Assembly (NCBI GenBank): GCA_050248275.1
Contig: JBFWSR010000004.1
Location: 62,001-126,000 of the forward strand
DNA length: 64,000 nucleotides
Source: CAILZL01 sp050248275
Lineage (GTDB): Bacteria; Pseudomonadota; Gammaproteobacteria; Steroidobacterales; Steroidobacteraceae
Direction of reading: 5' to 3'
The notes under the pieces were generated by a model. That model was not told where the DNA came from and searched no databases. It worked only from the letters and a program-made list of their open reading frames with translations. The position numbers and the translations under genes are program-made. Position 1 is the stretch's first letter, and each line of letters opens with the position of its first letter. Positions 42,989 through 52,095 of this stretch are shown here, one piece after another.

Positions 42989-44219
42989 AAATAAACAGGC
43001 AGGGGCAATCTTGAATACATCAACTGAAATGGCAGGCAGGGGCAGCCCTGCGCGCTGGCACGTCCTGACGGCAGGATTTCTCAGTTATGGTTTTGATGCC
43101 ATGGATTTCATGGTGCTGTCGCTGGCGCTGGCGGCGATCACCAGCGAATGGCAACTGACGCTGGGCGAAGCGGGGCTGCTTGGCACGGCAGGCATGATCG
43201 GCGTGGGTTTCAGCAGCGTGGTTATCGGCTGGTATGCCGACAATTATGGGCGTCGCCGTGCGCTGTTATTCAGTGTGGCAATGTTTGCCGTGTTCACTGC
43301 AGCCATTGCGCTGGCGCGTGGCTGGTGGGACATATTGATCTTGCGCTTTCTGGCCGGACTGGGACTTGGCGGCGTCTGGGGCGTGGTGTCGGCCTACATC
43401 AATGAAACCTGGTCGCCGCAACAGCGCGGACGAGCCATTGCCTTTGTGCTCAGCAGTTGGCCCATCGGCTTTATTGCCGCCGCGACCATCGCCCGCTGGG
43501 TACTGCCTAACCATGGCTGGCGGATGCTGTTTGCCTTCGGTGGCGTGGCGCTGCTTGCCACACTGTACATCTGGCGCTTTGTGCCTGAATCGGAAGTCTG
43601 GCGTCACGAACGCGATGAACAGAGGGCTCGCGGCAAGCCGATGCGGGTGTCGGTAGGTGAAATCTTTGCGCCGGGACTGGCGCGCCGCACCTTGCTGGGC
43701 ACCTTTGCGGCAGCCTGCGCGTTGACAGGGTATTGGGGTGTGAACACCTGGCTGCCCACCTATCTGGTGCGCGAGCGCGGTCTGGATCAGGCCAGCATGG
43801 CCACCTTCATCATCGTGCTGAACGTCGGCATGTTCATTGGCTACCAGTTGCTGGGCTACATCGCCGACCGTATCGGACGCCGCAAAGCGTTAATACTGTG
43901 TTTCGCCGGAGCCACGATATTGCTGCCGGTTTATGCGGCTACACGCGACGCCACGGTTCTGTTCTGGATGGGCCCGGTACTGGCCTTGTTTTTTGCCTAC
44001 ACCGGGCCGTTTGGTTCCTACTTTCCCGAACTGTACCCGACCCGCATGCGCAGTCTGGGCGCCGGCTTCTGTTTCAACATGGGCCGCGGGGTGGCCGCCT
44101 TCGCACCGTTTGCAATGGGACAGATGGCGACTTCGCTGGGGCTTGGCGCCAGCATCGGTCTGTGTGCCATCGCGTTCTTTCTCGCCGGCCTGACCATGAT
44201 TTTCATGCCGGAAGTCTGA
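42975..44219 (+). CDS. MFS transporter, aromatic acid:H+ symporter-like
   Basis: A 414-residue carrier with about 12 membrane segments. GFDAMDFMVLSLALAAI near the start, the loop-2 motif GWYADNYGRRRALL, its second-half copy GYIADRIGRRKALIL, and YFPELYPTRMRSLGAGFCFNMGR are typical of the sugar/aromatic-acid (PcaK/ShiA-like) MFS group. The start is uncertain: ATG 42975 overlaps the short leader frame; a TTG at 43011 or ATG at 43029 are alternatives. An SDR enzyme gene follows after 40 bases. The substrate is unknown. Confidence 0.82.
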   Translation: MLQTENKQAGAILNTSTEMAGRGSPARWHVLTAGFLSYGFDAMDFMVLSLALAAITSEWQLTLGEAGLLGTAGMIGVGFSSVVIGWYADNYGRRRALLFSVAMFAVFTAAIALARGWWDILILRFLAGLGLGGVWGVVSAYINETWSPQQRGRAIAFVLSSWPIGFIAAATIARWVLPNHGWRMLFAFGGVALLATLYIWRFVPESEVWRHERDEQRARGKPMRVSVGEIFAPGLARRTLLGTFAAACALTGYWGVNTWLPTYLVRERGLDQASMATFIIVLNVGMFIGYQLLGYIADRIGRRKALILCFAGATILLPVYAATRDATVLFWMGPVLALFFAYTGPFGSYFPELYPTRMRSLGAGFCFNMGRGVAAFAPFAMGQMATSLGLGASIGLCAIAFFLAGLTMIFMPEV

Positions 44220-44259
44220 ATACATAACTGCAATCGTCGATCTCACCAAAGAGCGCTGC

Positions 44260-45087
44260 ATGCAGCGATTCCATGACAGGACTGTACTGATCACCGGCGC
44301 CTCATCCGGCATCGGCGCTGCGCTGGCGCATGAATGTGCTGCGCAGGGAGCACGACTGGTGCTGCTGGCTCGTCGTCTGGAACTGCTGGAGGCTCTGGCA
44401 CGGTCACTGCGTTTGACTGGCGCTACGGTACATGTCTATCGCTGCGATGTGACCGATGAAACACAGTTGCCTGCCGTGGTTGCCGATCTGGCGCGTCAGG
44501 ACATCGTGCTGGATATGGTGGTCGCCAACGCAGGTTTCGGTGTGGTGGGACGCTTCGATGCCCTGTCGCTGGCCGACTATCAAAGGCAGTTCGATACCAA
44601 CGTATTTGGTGTCATACGCACAGCCTATGCCACGCTGGAGATGCTGCGTCGCAGTCGCGGCAGTCTGGTCATCATGGGCAGCATTACCGGATACATTGCC
44701 CAGCCCGGCGCTTCGGCCTATGCAATGAGCAAGTTTGCCGTGCGTGCGCTGGCGGAGTCGCTGCGTATCGAGCTGGGCCCGGAAGGCATTGCCGTTACCT
44801 TGATCTCACCGGGCGTGATCGAATCGAATTTGCGACGGGTCGATAATCGGGGCGTGTTTCATCCGCATGCCAGAGAACCCTTTCCTGCATGGCTGCGCAC
44901 GCCGGCGCAGACTGCGGCGCGGCGCATGGTGCGCGCCATTCATGCACGCAAGGCGGAACAGGTGATCACGCTGCATGGATGGCTGGCGGTATTTATGGCC
45001 AGGCATCTGCCATGGATACTGCGTCAGATGCTCAAACGCGGCCTGCAGGCCCGCCCGCAGGCCAGGGCCGACGACTCAGCTTCCTGA
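44260..45087 (+). CDS. Short-chain dehydrogenase/reductase
   Basis: A 275-residue NAD(P)-dependent oxidoreductase of the classical SDR family. The Rossmann glycine motif is TGASSGIG (about 12-19), ANAGFG is the NAG motif, Ser is in MGSITGYI, and the catalytic YAMSK is present. The tail (WLAVFMARHLPWILRQMLKRG) is amphipathic or hydrophobic and could bind membranes. It is in line with the MFS gene upstream and converges, with a 9-base gap, on the unknown gene below. Substrate unknown. Confidence 0.87.
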   Translation: MQRFHDRTVLITGASSGIGAALAHECAAQGARLVLLARRLELLEALARSLRLTGATVHVYRCDVTDETQLPAVVADLARQDIVLDMVVANAGFGVVGRFDALSLADYQRQFDTNVFGVIRTAYATLEMLRRSRGSLVIMGSITGYIAQPGASAYAMSKFAVRALAESLRIELGPEGIAVTLISPGVIESNLRRVDNRGVFHPHAREPFPAWLRTPAQTAARRMVRAIHARKAEQVITLHGWLAVFMARHLPWILRQMLKRGLQARPQARADDSAS

Positions 45088-45096
45088 AATTCGTGT

Positions 45097-45462
45097 TTAC
45101 GCCGGCAGGCCCAGACGTCTGAGAAAGTAATCAAAGCTGCCGCTTTTATTCGGTCGTATGCCACGCATGGGCATGACCACTTCATTGGCCTGCACGGCAC
45201 GTGCCGACAATCTGCCGTTGGCATTGCGCGACCAGGCGATTTCCGCAGTGTGTGCGTGTGAGCCATCCAGCAGACACAGGTTGCGTGCTTCGAGCGCCTG
45301 TAACTGCTGCGAGCTGATGTCGCGCGAATACACGCCGGGCGCGGTCTGCCATTCCCAGATGCTGTTGCCGCGTTCATCCCAGCTAACGCGGCCTGAACTG
45401 GTATCCAGGGCCAGATCGGGCGCATCGATCAGATCAATGGTATGGACGTGTTCGGTGGTCAT
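45097..45462 (-). CDS. Hypothetical protein, 121 residues
   Basis: I do not recognise the family. The protein is soluble, without a signal or membrane segment; it reads like a beta-rich domain (VSWDERGNSIWEWQTAPGVY) with a C-terminal NKSGSFDYFLRRLGLPA that looks conserved. Codon use is like the neighbours and the frame is bounded by a clean start and stop, so I judge it real. It lies downstream of proS on the same strand, about 280 bases away with two hairpins between. Confidence 0.6.
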   Translation of the reverse strand: MTTEHVHTIDLIDAPDLALDTSSGRVSWDERGNSIWEWQTAPGVYSRDISSQQLQALEARNLCLLDGSHAHTAEIAWSRNANGRLSARAVQANEVVMPMRGIRPNKSGSFDYFLRRLGLPA

Positions 45463-45635
45463 GAGTTATCGCCGTTGCAGCAAGTTGATCGGTGCAGTGA
45501 GTGCCGTTGGGCAACCATCACTGCAGGTAGGTTGAAACGCGTATCGGCGCTGCCTGATGCGGCTTGACTGTTTTGACTCGGAGGATTTGCATTTCTAGGC
45601 GCATGTCTCAAACCGATGACAGTGCGCTCAAGCAA

Positions 45636-45653
45636 GCGGCAAGACATTGCCGC
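45636..45653. repeat. Perfect 7-bp hairpin with tetraloop
   Basis: GCGGCAA (45636-45642) and TTGCCGC (45647-45653) are exact reverse complements around GACA. It lies in the 280-base gap between proS and the 121-residue gene and could be a terminator or mRNA-stabilising stem; no long T tract follows on either strand. Confidence 0.4.
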
Positions 45654-45709
45654 TCAGTGTGCATGCATCACGCTGCATACAGTGAGTGAATGGTCTGGCT
45701 GGCGATGAC

Positions 45710-45733
45710 CATGGCGAGTCGTGGCTCGCCATG
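45710..45733. repeat. Perfect 9-bp hairpin just after proS
   Basis: CATGGCGAG (45710-45718) and CTCGCCATG (45725-45733) are exact reverse complements with a 6-base loop. The stem starts 12 bases past the proS stop on the minus strand, where a terminator is expected, but it lacks a T tract. Confidence 0.45.
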
Positions 45734-45744
45734 ACGTCACATGC

Positions 45745-47271
45745 TCAATACGCTTTGGCCCATGCCACGCGAGTACGGCTGGGTTTGCCGGTGAATGGAC
45801 AGGTGCCGGGTTCGGTGGCTTCCAGCGGGATGCAGCGTACCGTGACCGACAGATCGTTCTTGATCTGCTGTTCCAGCTCAATGTCGCCACCGAAGTGCGT
45901 CATGGCAAAGCCGCCATGCATGGGCGGCGGCAGGTTGGGGTCATCGCGTTCCGGCGTGAAATAAGCGTAGAAGGCTTCCCTGGTATCGATATTGTGGGTG
46001 TGTTCGGCACGATAAGCTTTGGCGTGCGCCAGCAGAGTGTCATGAATGCTTTGCAGGATGCTGCTGACAGTGGCGATGAATTCATTGCGCTCGATGCTGA
46101 GCTTGATCTTGTGCGGCTGATCGCGGCGGGCGACGAACAATGCATTTTTTTCCATGTCGCGCGGACCGATCTCGATACGCAGCGGCACGCCTTTCTTGAT
46201 CCAGTGCCAGACCTTGTCGCCGCCACGTTCATCGCGGTTATCGACGTTCACGGCGATGCTGCGCTGGCCAAAACTTTGCGCACGCAGCTCGGCGGCAACC
46301 TGATTGCAGTACTCCAGTACGCGCGCGCGTTCTTCTTCATTGCGGAAGATCGGGATGATTACGATGTGAACGGGCGCCAGTTTGGGCGGCAGCACCAGGC
46401 CATCGTCATCGGCATGCGTCATCAACAGACCACCAATCAGACGCGTGGAAACCCCCCAACTGGTGGTCCAGGCATGTTGATGCGCGCCATGTTGATCCAG
46501 GAACTGAATGCCGCTGGCCCTGGCGAAGTTCTGGCCCAGAAAGTGACTGGTGCCGGCCTGTAGTGCCTTGCGATCCTGCATCATGGCTTCGATACAGAAG
46601 GTCTGCTCGGCGCCGGGGAAGCGTTCGCCCGGCGTTTTCTCGCCCTTGATCACCGGCATGGCCATCCAGTTTTCGGCAAAGTCGGCATACACGTCCAGCA
46701 TCTGCATGGTTTCGGCGATGGCTTCCTCGCGCGTGGCGTGCGCGGTATGGCCTTCCTGCCACAGGAATTCGGTGGTGCGCAGGAACATGCGGGTGCGCAT
46801 TTCCCAGCGAACCACATTGGCCCATTGATTGATCAGCAGCGGCAGGTCGCGATAACTCTGCACCCAGCGCGAGAAAGCGTCGCCAATGATGGTCTCCGAA
46901 GTGGGTCGTACGATCAGCGGTTCTTCCAGCTCGCCGGTGGGCACCAGCTTGCCTTCGGCGTTCAGTTCCAGGCGATGATGCGTGACCACTGCGCATTCCT
47001 TGGCGAAGCCGTCTACATGCGCCGCCTCCTTTTGCAGGAAGGACAACGGAATGAACAGCGGAAAATAGGCGTTCTGATGACCGGTGGACTTGAACTTGTC
47101 GTCCAGCACGCGCTGCATGTTTTCCCACAGGCTGTAGCCCCAGGGCTTGATCACCATGCAGCCGCGTACTGCTGAAGTCTCCGCCAGATCGGCGGCGCGA
47201 ATGACTTGTTGATACCACTCCGAATAGTTTTCGTCGCGGGTGGGGGTGATGGCAGTACGCGGTTTGTTCAT
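45745..47271 (-). CDS. proS: Prolyl-tRNA synthetase, archaeal/eukaryal type
   Basis: Class II synthetase charging tRNA-Pro, 508 residues. The N-terminus RDENYSEWYQQVIRAADLAE, motif 2 region WEMRTRMFLRTTEFLWQEGHTAHAT, FPGAEQTFCIEAMMQDRKALQAGTSHFLGQNFA and motif 3 THADDDGLVLPPKLAPVHIVIIPI are those of the short ProRS branch shared with archaea, eukaryotes and scattered bacteria. The approximately 180-residue editing insertion of the usual gammaproteobacterial ProRS is absent. A C-terminal zinc-binding-like region ends in TCPFTGKPSRTRVAWAKAY. The ATG at 47271 is preferred to a TTG two codons upstream. Confidence 0.95.
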   Translation of the reverse strand: MNKPRTAITPTRDENYSEWYQQVIRAADLAETSAVRGCMVIKPWGYSLWENMQRVLDDKFKSTGHQNAYFPLFIPLSFLQKEAAHVDGFAKECAVVTHHRLELNAEGKLVPTGELEEPLIVRPTSETIIGDAFSRWVQSYRDLPLLINQWANVVRWEMRTRMFLRTTEFLWQEGHTAHATREEAIAETMQMLDVYADFAENWMAMPVIKGEKTPGERFPGAEQTFCIEAMMQDRKALQAGTSHFLGQNFARASGIQFLDQHGAHQHAWTTSWGVSTRLIGGLLMTHADDDGLVLPPKLAPVHIVIIPIFRNEEERARVLEYCNQVAAELRAQSFGQRSIAVNVDNRDERGGDKVWHWIKKGVPLRIEIGPRDMEKNALFVARRDQPHKIKLSIERNEFIATVSSILQSIHDTLLAHAKAYRAEHTHNIDTREAFYAYFTPERDDPNLPPPMHGGFAMTHFGGDIELEQQIKNDLSVTVRCIPLEATEPGTCPFTGKPSRTRVAWAKAY

Positions 47272-47538
47272 GTTCAATCTAATCCAGTCGGAAGCAGGCA
47301 GGAGCCGGACCGCAGTGAACGCTGGTCACAGCGAAGCAGTGGCGCATTCTCGGGCATGAGACAGTGGGGTGACAAGGATGGCGTATCCCCTGCTTGCAGG
47401 ATGATCAAATCATCAGTTTTGTTGGTTTGCTTGTATCAATTGTCAGGTGGATGGGTGACATTCTCAGGCCCTGGGCGCACGTGTAGAATCCGCGCCACAT
47501 TTATCATTATTAAAGTCGCTGTCCGGCAGAGAATCATC

Positions 47539-48261
47539 ATGGGTCGTATTTTCGAAGTCAGAAAGCACGCAATGTTTGCGCGCTGGAATCGCATGGCCAA
47601 GCAGTTCGCGCGCATCGGCAAGGAAATCGCCATCGCGGTGCGGGTGGGCGGCGGCGATCCGCATTCCAATCCGGCGCTGCGGCGTGTGATCCAGAATGCC
47701 CGCTCGGTCAATATGCCCAAGGACAAGGTCGATGCCGCCATCAAGCGCGCCATGGGCAAGGATGCGACCAACTACGAAGTACTGTACTACGAAGGCTATG
47801 CGCCGCATGGCGTGGCCATCATGGTCGAGTGCGCCACCGACAATCCGACCCGCACCGTGGCCAGTATCCGCAACATTTTCAACAAACATGGCGGCAATCT
47901 CGGCGCGACCGGCAGCGTGTCATTCCAGTTCAAACACATGGGCGTGTTTCGTCTGAATCCAGAAGGCATCGACCAGGATGATCTGGAGCTGTACCTGATC
48001 GATCACGGCCTGGAAGAAATGGGCGAGAGCACCGGTGAAAAAGATGAGCCGCAACTGGTGGTGCGCTGCGCATTTGCCGATTTCGGTCAGGTGCAGAAGG
48101 CGCTGGAAGATCGCAACATCACGCCGCTGTCGGCCGAATCAGAATATGTCTGCCAGGTGCCTACCGAACTTGAAGAACCGCAGTCCACGGAAGTGCTGGA
48201 ACTGATCGACAAGCTGGAACAGGATGATGACGTGCAGAAGGTTTATCACACGCTGGCTTGA
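47539..48261 (+). CDS. YebC/PmpR family regulator or translation factor
   Basis: A 240-residue DUF28 protein. The N-terminus MGRIFEVRKHAMFARWNRMAKQFARIGKEI differs from the common AGHSKWANI start of YebC and matches a second subgroup of the family. RVIQNARSVNMPKDKVDAAIKRA and GYAPHGVAIMVECATDN are conserved. Family members act as DNA-binding regulators or, as shown more recently, help ribosomes at proline-rich stretches. It diverges from proS across 267 bases; TAGAAT (47484-47489) may be its -10. The prolyl-tRNA synthetase neighbour fits a translation link, but this is inference. Confidence 0.88.
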   Translation: MGRIFEVRKHAMFARWNRMAKQFARIGKEIAIAVRVGGGDPHSNPALRRVIQNARSVNMPKDKVDAAIKRAMGKDATNYEVLYYEGYAPHGVAIMVECATDNPTRTVASIRNIFNKHGGNLGATGSVSFQFKHMGVFRLNPEGIDQDDLELYLIDHGLEEMGESTGEKDEPQLVVRCAFADFGQVQKALEDRNITPLSAESEYVCQVPTELEEPQSTEVLELIDKLEQDDDVQKVYHTLA

Positions 48262-48299
48262 ATCAACGGCATGGTGCGTATCCTCTGGCAGGAGCGTGG

Positions 48300-49661
48300 A
48301 TGCCTGATGCGTCGCTTTTTCGTGCAAGATCGGCAGGAACCTGTGTGAATCCAGAAAACAAGCACGCAACCGCTGTCACGCCAGCAGCGGGTTTGACGTT
48401 GTCCGAAGCCATTGCCGGCACCTGGCCCTTGTTGCTGGGCATGGGCATTCTCATGCTGGGCGCCGGTCTGCAGGGCACATTGCTTGGCTTGCGCGCCACG
48501 CTTGAAGGATTCCCTGCCTACATCACTGGCATGGTGATGTCCTGTTATTTCCTCGGCTATATGGCAGGATCGGTGGCAACGCCCAGACTCGTGCAGCAGG
48601 TCGGTCATGTAAGAGTGTTTGCCGCGCTCACCGCACTGGCTTCGGTGGCCATCCTCGTGCAGGGCGTTTTTGTTACGCCGTTGCTGTGGTCGGTTGCACG
48701 CATTGCTTCCGGTTTTTGCTTCGCCGGCATCTATGTGGTGGCTGAAAGCTGGCTGAATGATCGCGCCGGCAATCACAATCGCGGCGCATTGCTATCGACT
48801 TACATGGTGGTTCTATATGGCGGACTGGGGAGCGGCCAGTTTCTGTTGATGCTTGCTGATCCTGGAAACACTCGGTTATTCATGTTGATCGCCGGGCTGA
48901 TTTCCCTGGCGCTGGTTCCCATGGCGTTGACGGCGCAGCGGGCGCCGGAATTCAACGTACCGGAATCCATCAGCCTACGCAGTCTGTATCGCAGTTCGCC
49001 CCTGGGCGTTGTCGGCGTCGCCGCGTCCGGGGCAATTACCGCCAGCGTGTTTACCATGGGGCCGGTATATGCCCATCTCCTGGAATTGAGCACTGGGCAG
49101 ATCGCCACTTTCATGGCGACGGGAATCTTTGCGGCTGTCTTTACCCAGTTACCGTTGGGCCGGTTTTCCGATCGCGTGGACCGCCGCAATATATTAATTG
49201 CAGTGTGTACGCTGGCCTCACTGACCGCCGCCAGCGCCATGATGTTCGGCAAGCAGTCCGTTTTCGCCTTGCTGGGATTGTCTGCGGTGTTCGGCGGCCT
49301 GGCATTAACCATCTATTCGCTCGCGCTGTCGCATGTGAATGATCATTTGCATCCGGCGCAGATGGTTGCCGCCAGCAGTTCACTGATCCTGCTAAATGGC
49401 GCTGGCGCAGTCTGCGGTCCTGTCGCTGTGGCCACCTTGATGAGTCTGTGGAGACCGGAGGCGTATTTCGCCAGTCTGGCAATGTTGACGGCATTGCTGG
49501 CGCTCTATGGCATATGGCGCAAGCAGCGTCGCGCGCCCGTACCGCCCGAGCAGAAAGTTCATTTTGTGGCTGCCCAGCCCCAGGCGGTTTCCGGTCCGAT
49601 GCTCGTGGGAGCCAATGAGGCGCTGGAGGCATTAAAGGAGGCAGGGCATGATTCCCGGTAA
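48300..49661 (+). CDS. MFS transporter (YcaD-like)
   Basis: A 453-residue membrane carrier with about 12 hydrophobic segments. LLLGMGILMLGAGLQGTLLGLRATLEGF, ARIASGFCFAGIYVVAESWLNDR and GRFSDRVDRRNILIAVCTLAS match the YcaD/UPF0226-like MFS branch. I use ATG 48300, with AGGAG at 48290-48294; GTG 48344 (after AGGAA) is an alternative that removes a non-conserved N-terminus. The tail of about 45 residues is cytosolic and Pro/Gln-rich. It follows the YebC-like gene by 38 bases. Substrate unknown. Confidence 0.82.
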   Translation: MPDASLFRARSAGTCVNPENKHATAVTPAAGLTLSEAIAGTWPLLLGMGILMLGAGLQGTLLGLRATLEGFPAYITGMVMSCYFLGYMAGSVATPRLVQQVGHVRVFAALTALASVAILVQGVFVTPLLWSVARIASGFCFAGIYVVAESWLNDRAGNHNRGALLSTYMVVLYGGLGSGQFLLMLADPGNTRLFMLIAGLISLALVPMALTAQRAPEFNVPESISLRSLYRSSPLGVVGVAASGAITASVFTMGPVYAHLLELSTGQIATFMATGIFAAVFTQLPLGRFSDRVDRRNILIAVCTLASLTAASAMMFGKQSVFALLGLSAVFGGLALTIYSLALSHVNDHLHPAQMVAASSSLILLNGAGAVCGPVAVATLMSLWRPEAYFASLAMLTALLALYGIWRKQRRAPVPPEQKVHFVAAQPQAVSGPMLVGANEALEALKEAGHDSR

Positions 49662-49710
49662 GTCCATGCAGCGCGACATTGCATCTGGTATGCATCTGTA
49701 TATTGCAGGC

Positions 49711-50511
49711 TTACTCGACCGGTGGCGACGCCTCTGTAACCAGCGATTGCGTGATGGCTTGTCGAAATTCTCTCAACCGGGTCTTGATGAGCAGCACATT
49801 ATCCGGTCCCATCCGCAACAGCGTCTTCTGTCCCGCAGAACGTGATTCCAGCGCCGGATCGGCAAATTGATAAAACACGTTAGGTCGGACCAGTGGGCTG
49901 GGGTGGCGCAATTCGGGCGTTTCGAGCAGGTGGTCGATGACCTGCACCAGGCGGTCATTGAAGTAACCGTGCGGATAGCCCAGGTTTTCATAGGCTTGCT
50001 GAAACAGGGGATAAAAACGCCGGTACCATGCCGCTGCCTGCTGGATCTCGATTGCATTGAGCAGCCTTACGACAGGCGAATATCTGGCGTAGTTCTCGGT
50101 GGCAAGCATCAGGTCCTGCTTGTCTTCAGAGCCGGTGACGAGAAAATTTCCGGGCACAGGCTGTAATGGGCGCAATTGTACGGCCAGCTCTTTTCTGGGC
50201 AGGTTGTCTACTGTGGCCACAATATGGCGAATGATTTGTGTCGGGATCAGATGAGCGGCAAGGTCTGCTGTGCCGAACAGTTGTTGCAGTGACGCCTGGA
50301 CGCCGGCATCGCTTTCTTCGAGTGGCGGGAGCATTTCTTGCGGTTCGCTTGCCAATGGGTAATTGATGGCCGGCTTGGTCTCTTCCTGTGTGGCCAATGA
50401 GGGTGGGGGTGCAATCGTTCCCGGTTCGGTTTTGTACTGAACGACATACCATGTGCCTGCCGCTGCAACGGCAAGCACTGCGGGAATGAGCCATGCCAAT
50501 GACTTTTTCAT
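49711..50511 (-). CDS. DUF3014 domain-containing membrane-anchored protein
   Basis: A 266-residue protein with one N-terminal membrane segment (LAWLIPAVLAVAAAGTWYVV), a Pro/Thr-rich stretch, and a DUF3014 domain marked by LIPTQIIRHIVATVDNLPRKEL, YARYSPVVRLLNAIE, WYRRFYPLFQQAYENLGYP and KTLLRMGPDNVLLIKTRLREFR. It is likely periplasmic. Function unknown. It lies 122 bases downstream of the symporter gene on the same strand and converges on the MFS gene. Confidence 0.85.
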   Translation of the reverse strand: MKKSLAWLIPAVLAVAAAGTWYVVQYKTEPGTIAPPPSLATQEETKPAINYPLASEPQEMLPPLEESDAGVQASLQQLFGTADLAAHLIPTQIIRHIVATVDNLPRKELAVQLRPLQPVPGNFLVTGSEDKQDLMLATENYARYSPVVRLLNAIEIQQAAAWYRRFYPLFQQAYENLGYPHGYFNDRLVQVIDHLLETPELRHPSPLVRPNVFYQFADPALESRSAGQKTLLRMGPDNVLLIKTRLREFRQAITQSLVTEASPPVE

Positions 50512-50633
50512 GAATGCCTCACACTGTCAAAATCGTCTGGATTTCCAAACCCTGGTACTGGCGGATGCCAACCGCAGAGAAAAAGTTCAATAATCAGTGG
50601 CGTGTCGTACCATCCTTCTGGCGGCGTCTGCGG

Positions 50634-52061
50634 CTATTTACGTGTCAACGAGGCGGGCAGCCTGAATTGCCCCATGACGGTGGAGACGTAGTAAGCAGAA
50701 AGGCCGGCCAGGATGCCCGGGAAACCTTCATAAACGTAGCCGTCCAGTTGTTGCTCACGCCACCACAGGCTGGCCAGTGCGCCGGTTATCATCATCGCCA
50801 GCGCAGCCCTTTGCGAAGGTCTGCGCCCGGCCGCCAGCAACAGCAGCAGTGGCACGAAGACCGAGCCAAGGGTGGACCAGGCCATGATCACCAGTTGAAA
50901 TACGCTGCCGGGGCCGACGATGGCAATCCCCAAGGCCAGTGCAGTGATCGATAACGTGGCCATTTTGGCGGAGTGTTTTCCTTCACCGAGTTTCGGCCAT
51001 AAATCATTGGTCAGACAGGCCGAGCAACTGAGCACCAGGGAATCGGCGGTGGACATGGTCGCAGCAAAAATGCCCGCCAATATCAAACCGACCAGCAGCG
51101 GCGGCAACAGATTCTGCGCCATGGTAGGCAGGGCCAGTTCCGGATCGAGCGTGGAAAGCTCCGGCAGGTAAACGCGTGACAGCAGGCCTACGATGGTTGC
51201 CAGGGCGTAGAACGTTACGAAAAAGCCGTAATACCAGAGTCGCGCATTGGCGAGGTGAGCGGGTTGGTCAAGCGCCATGAAGCGCACCATGATGTGGGGT
51301 TGTCCTGCAACGCTCAGTCCGGCAAACAGCCAGCCAATGACAAACAGAACCATGCCGCTCATTTCAGGCAGCAGCAGGTTGTCCGGAAACCAGTTCATGT
51401 GGCCGGGAATGGCTTGCAGGCGCGCCATGCTGGCGCCGATGCCGCCCAGGCCATGGACGGCAGCCACTGCCAGAATGGCCATCGCCGCCAGCATCACGAA
51501 GGATTGGGCTACGTCGGTCCAGATGGACGCCCGAATGCCGCCTGCCATGCAATAGATCGCTACGATAATGGCAACCAGCACGGCGCCGGTATGCAGGTGC
51601 CAGCCAAACAATGCGTGCAATGCCTTGCCGCCGGCGCTGAATTGGGCGGCAGCGTATGCCCCTAGAAGAATGATGCTGAATATCGCGCCGAGCAGACGTA
51701 TATGTGTTTGTGATTGTCCTGTCCAGTGACTGATGACGCCGGCAAAGCTGAGTTCACGCGTTGCTGCCGTTGCTTGCCGCAGCCGTTTGTATATCCATAG
51801 CGAAGCCAGCAGATCGCCGGTTATCCAGCCGATCATCAGCCATACGGACGCCAGTCCGGTGGTGTAGGTATAACCAATGACGCCGATGAACATGTAGCCG
51901 CTGTTGTTGGTGGCAACGGCAGACAGTCCTACCATCAGGGGATGCACGTTGCTGCTTGCCAGATAGTAGTCTGCAGCGGTACCCCGACTGCGGGTGACGG
52001 AATAAATACCGATCAAAAAGAACGACAGCAGACAGGTGCAGAAACTCAGAAGCATCATCAC
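50634..52061 (-). CDS. Sodium:solute symporter (PutP-like), probably for a compatible solute
   Basis: A 475-residue inner-membrane protein with about 13 hydrophobic segments. SRGTAADYYLASSNVHP, VGLSAVATNNSGYMFIGVIGYTY, and ILAGIFAATMSTADSLVLSCSACLTNDL (the sodium-site region) identify the SSS family, PutP group. It lies 34 bases after ectD and reads in the same direction, so it is likely part of the ectoine operon; uptake of ectoine or proline is inferred from that position only. Confidence 0.85.
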   Translation of the reverse strand: MMMLLSFCTCLLSFFLIGIYSVTRSRGTAADYYLASSNVHPLMVGLSAVATNNSGYMFIGVIGYTYTTGLASVWLMIGWITGDLLASLWIYKRLRQATAATRELSFAGVISHWTGQSQTHIRLLGAIFSIILLGAYAAAQFSAGGKALHALFGWHLHTGAVLVAIIVAIYCMAGGIRASIWTDVAQSFVMLAAMAILAVAAVHGLGGIGASMARLQAIPGHMNWFPDNLLLPEMSGMVLFVIGWLFAGLSVAGQPHIMVRFMALDQPAHLANARLWYYGFFVTFYALATIVGLLSRVYLPELSTLDPELALPTMAQNLLPPLLVGLILAGIFAATMSTADSLVLSCSACLTNDLWPKLGEGKHSAKMATLSITALALGIAIVGPGSVFQLVIMAWSTLGSVFVPLLLLLAAGRRPSQRAALAMMITGALASLWWREQQLDGYVYEGFPGILAGLSAYYVSTVMGQFRLPASLTRK

Positions 52062-52095
52062 GGTTTCAGTCTGGTTGCTGCTGCCGGTCGTTTAC

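Noticed and set aside
47400..47414. GATGAT-CAA-ATCATC inverted repeat between proS and the YebC-like gene
   Set aside because: Six-base arms of simple sequence are expected by chance in a window of this size.
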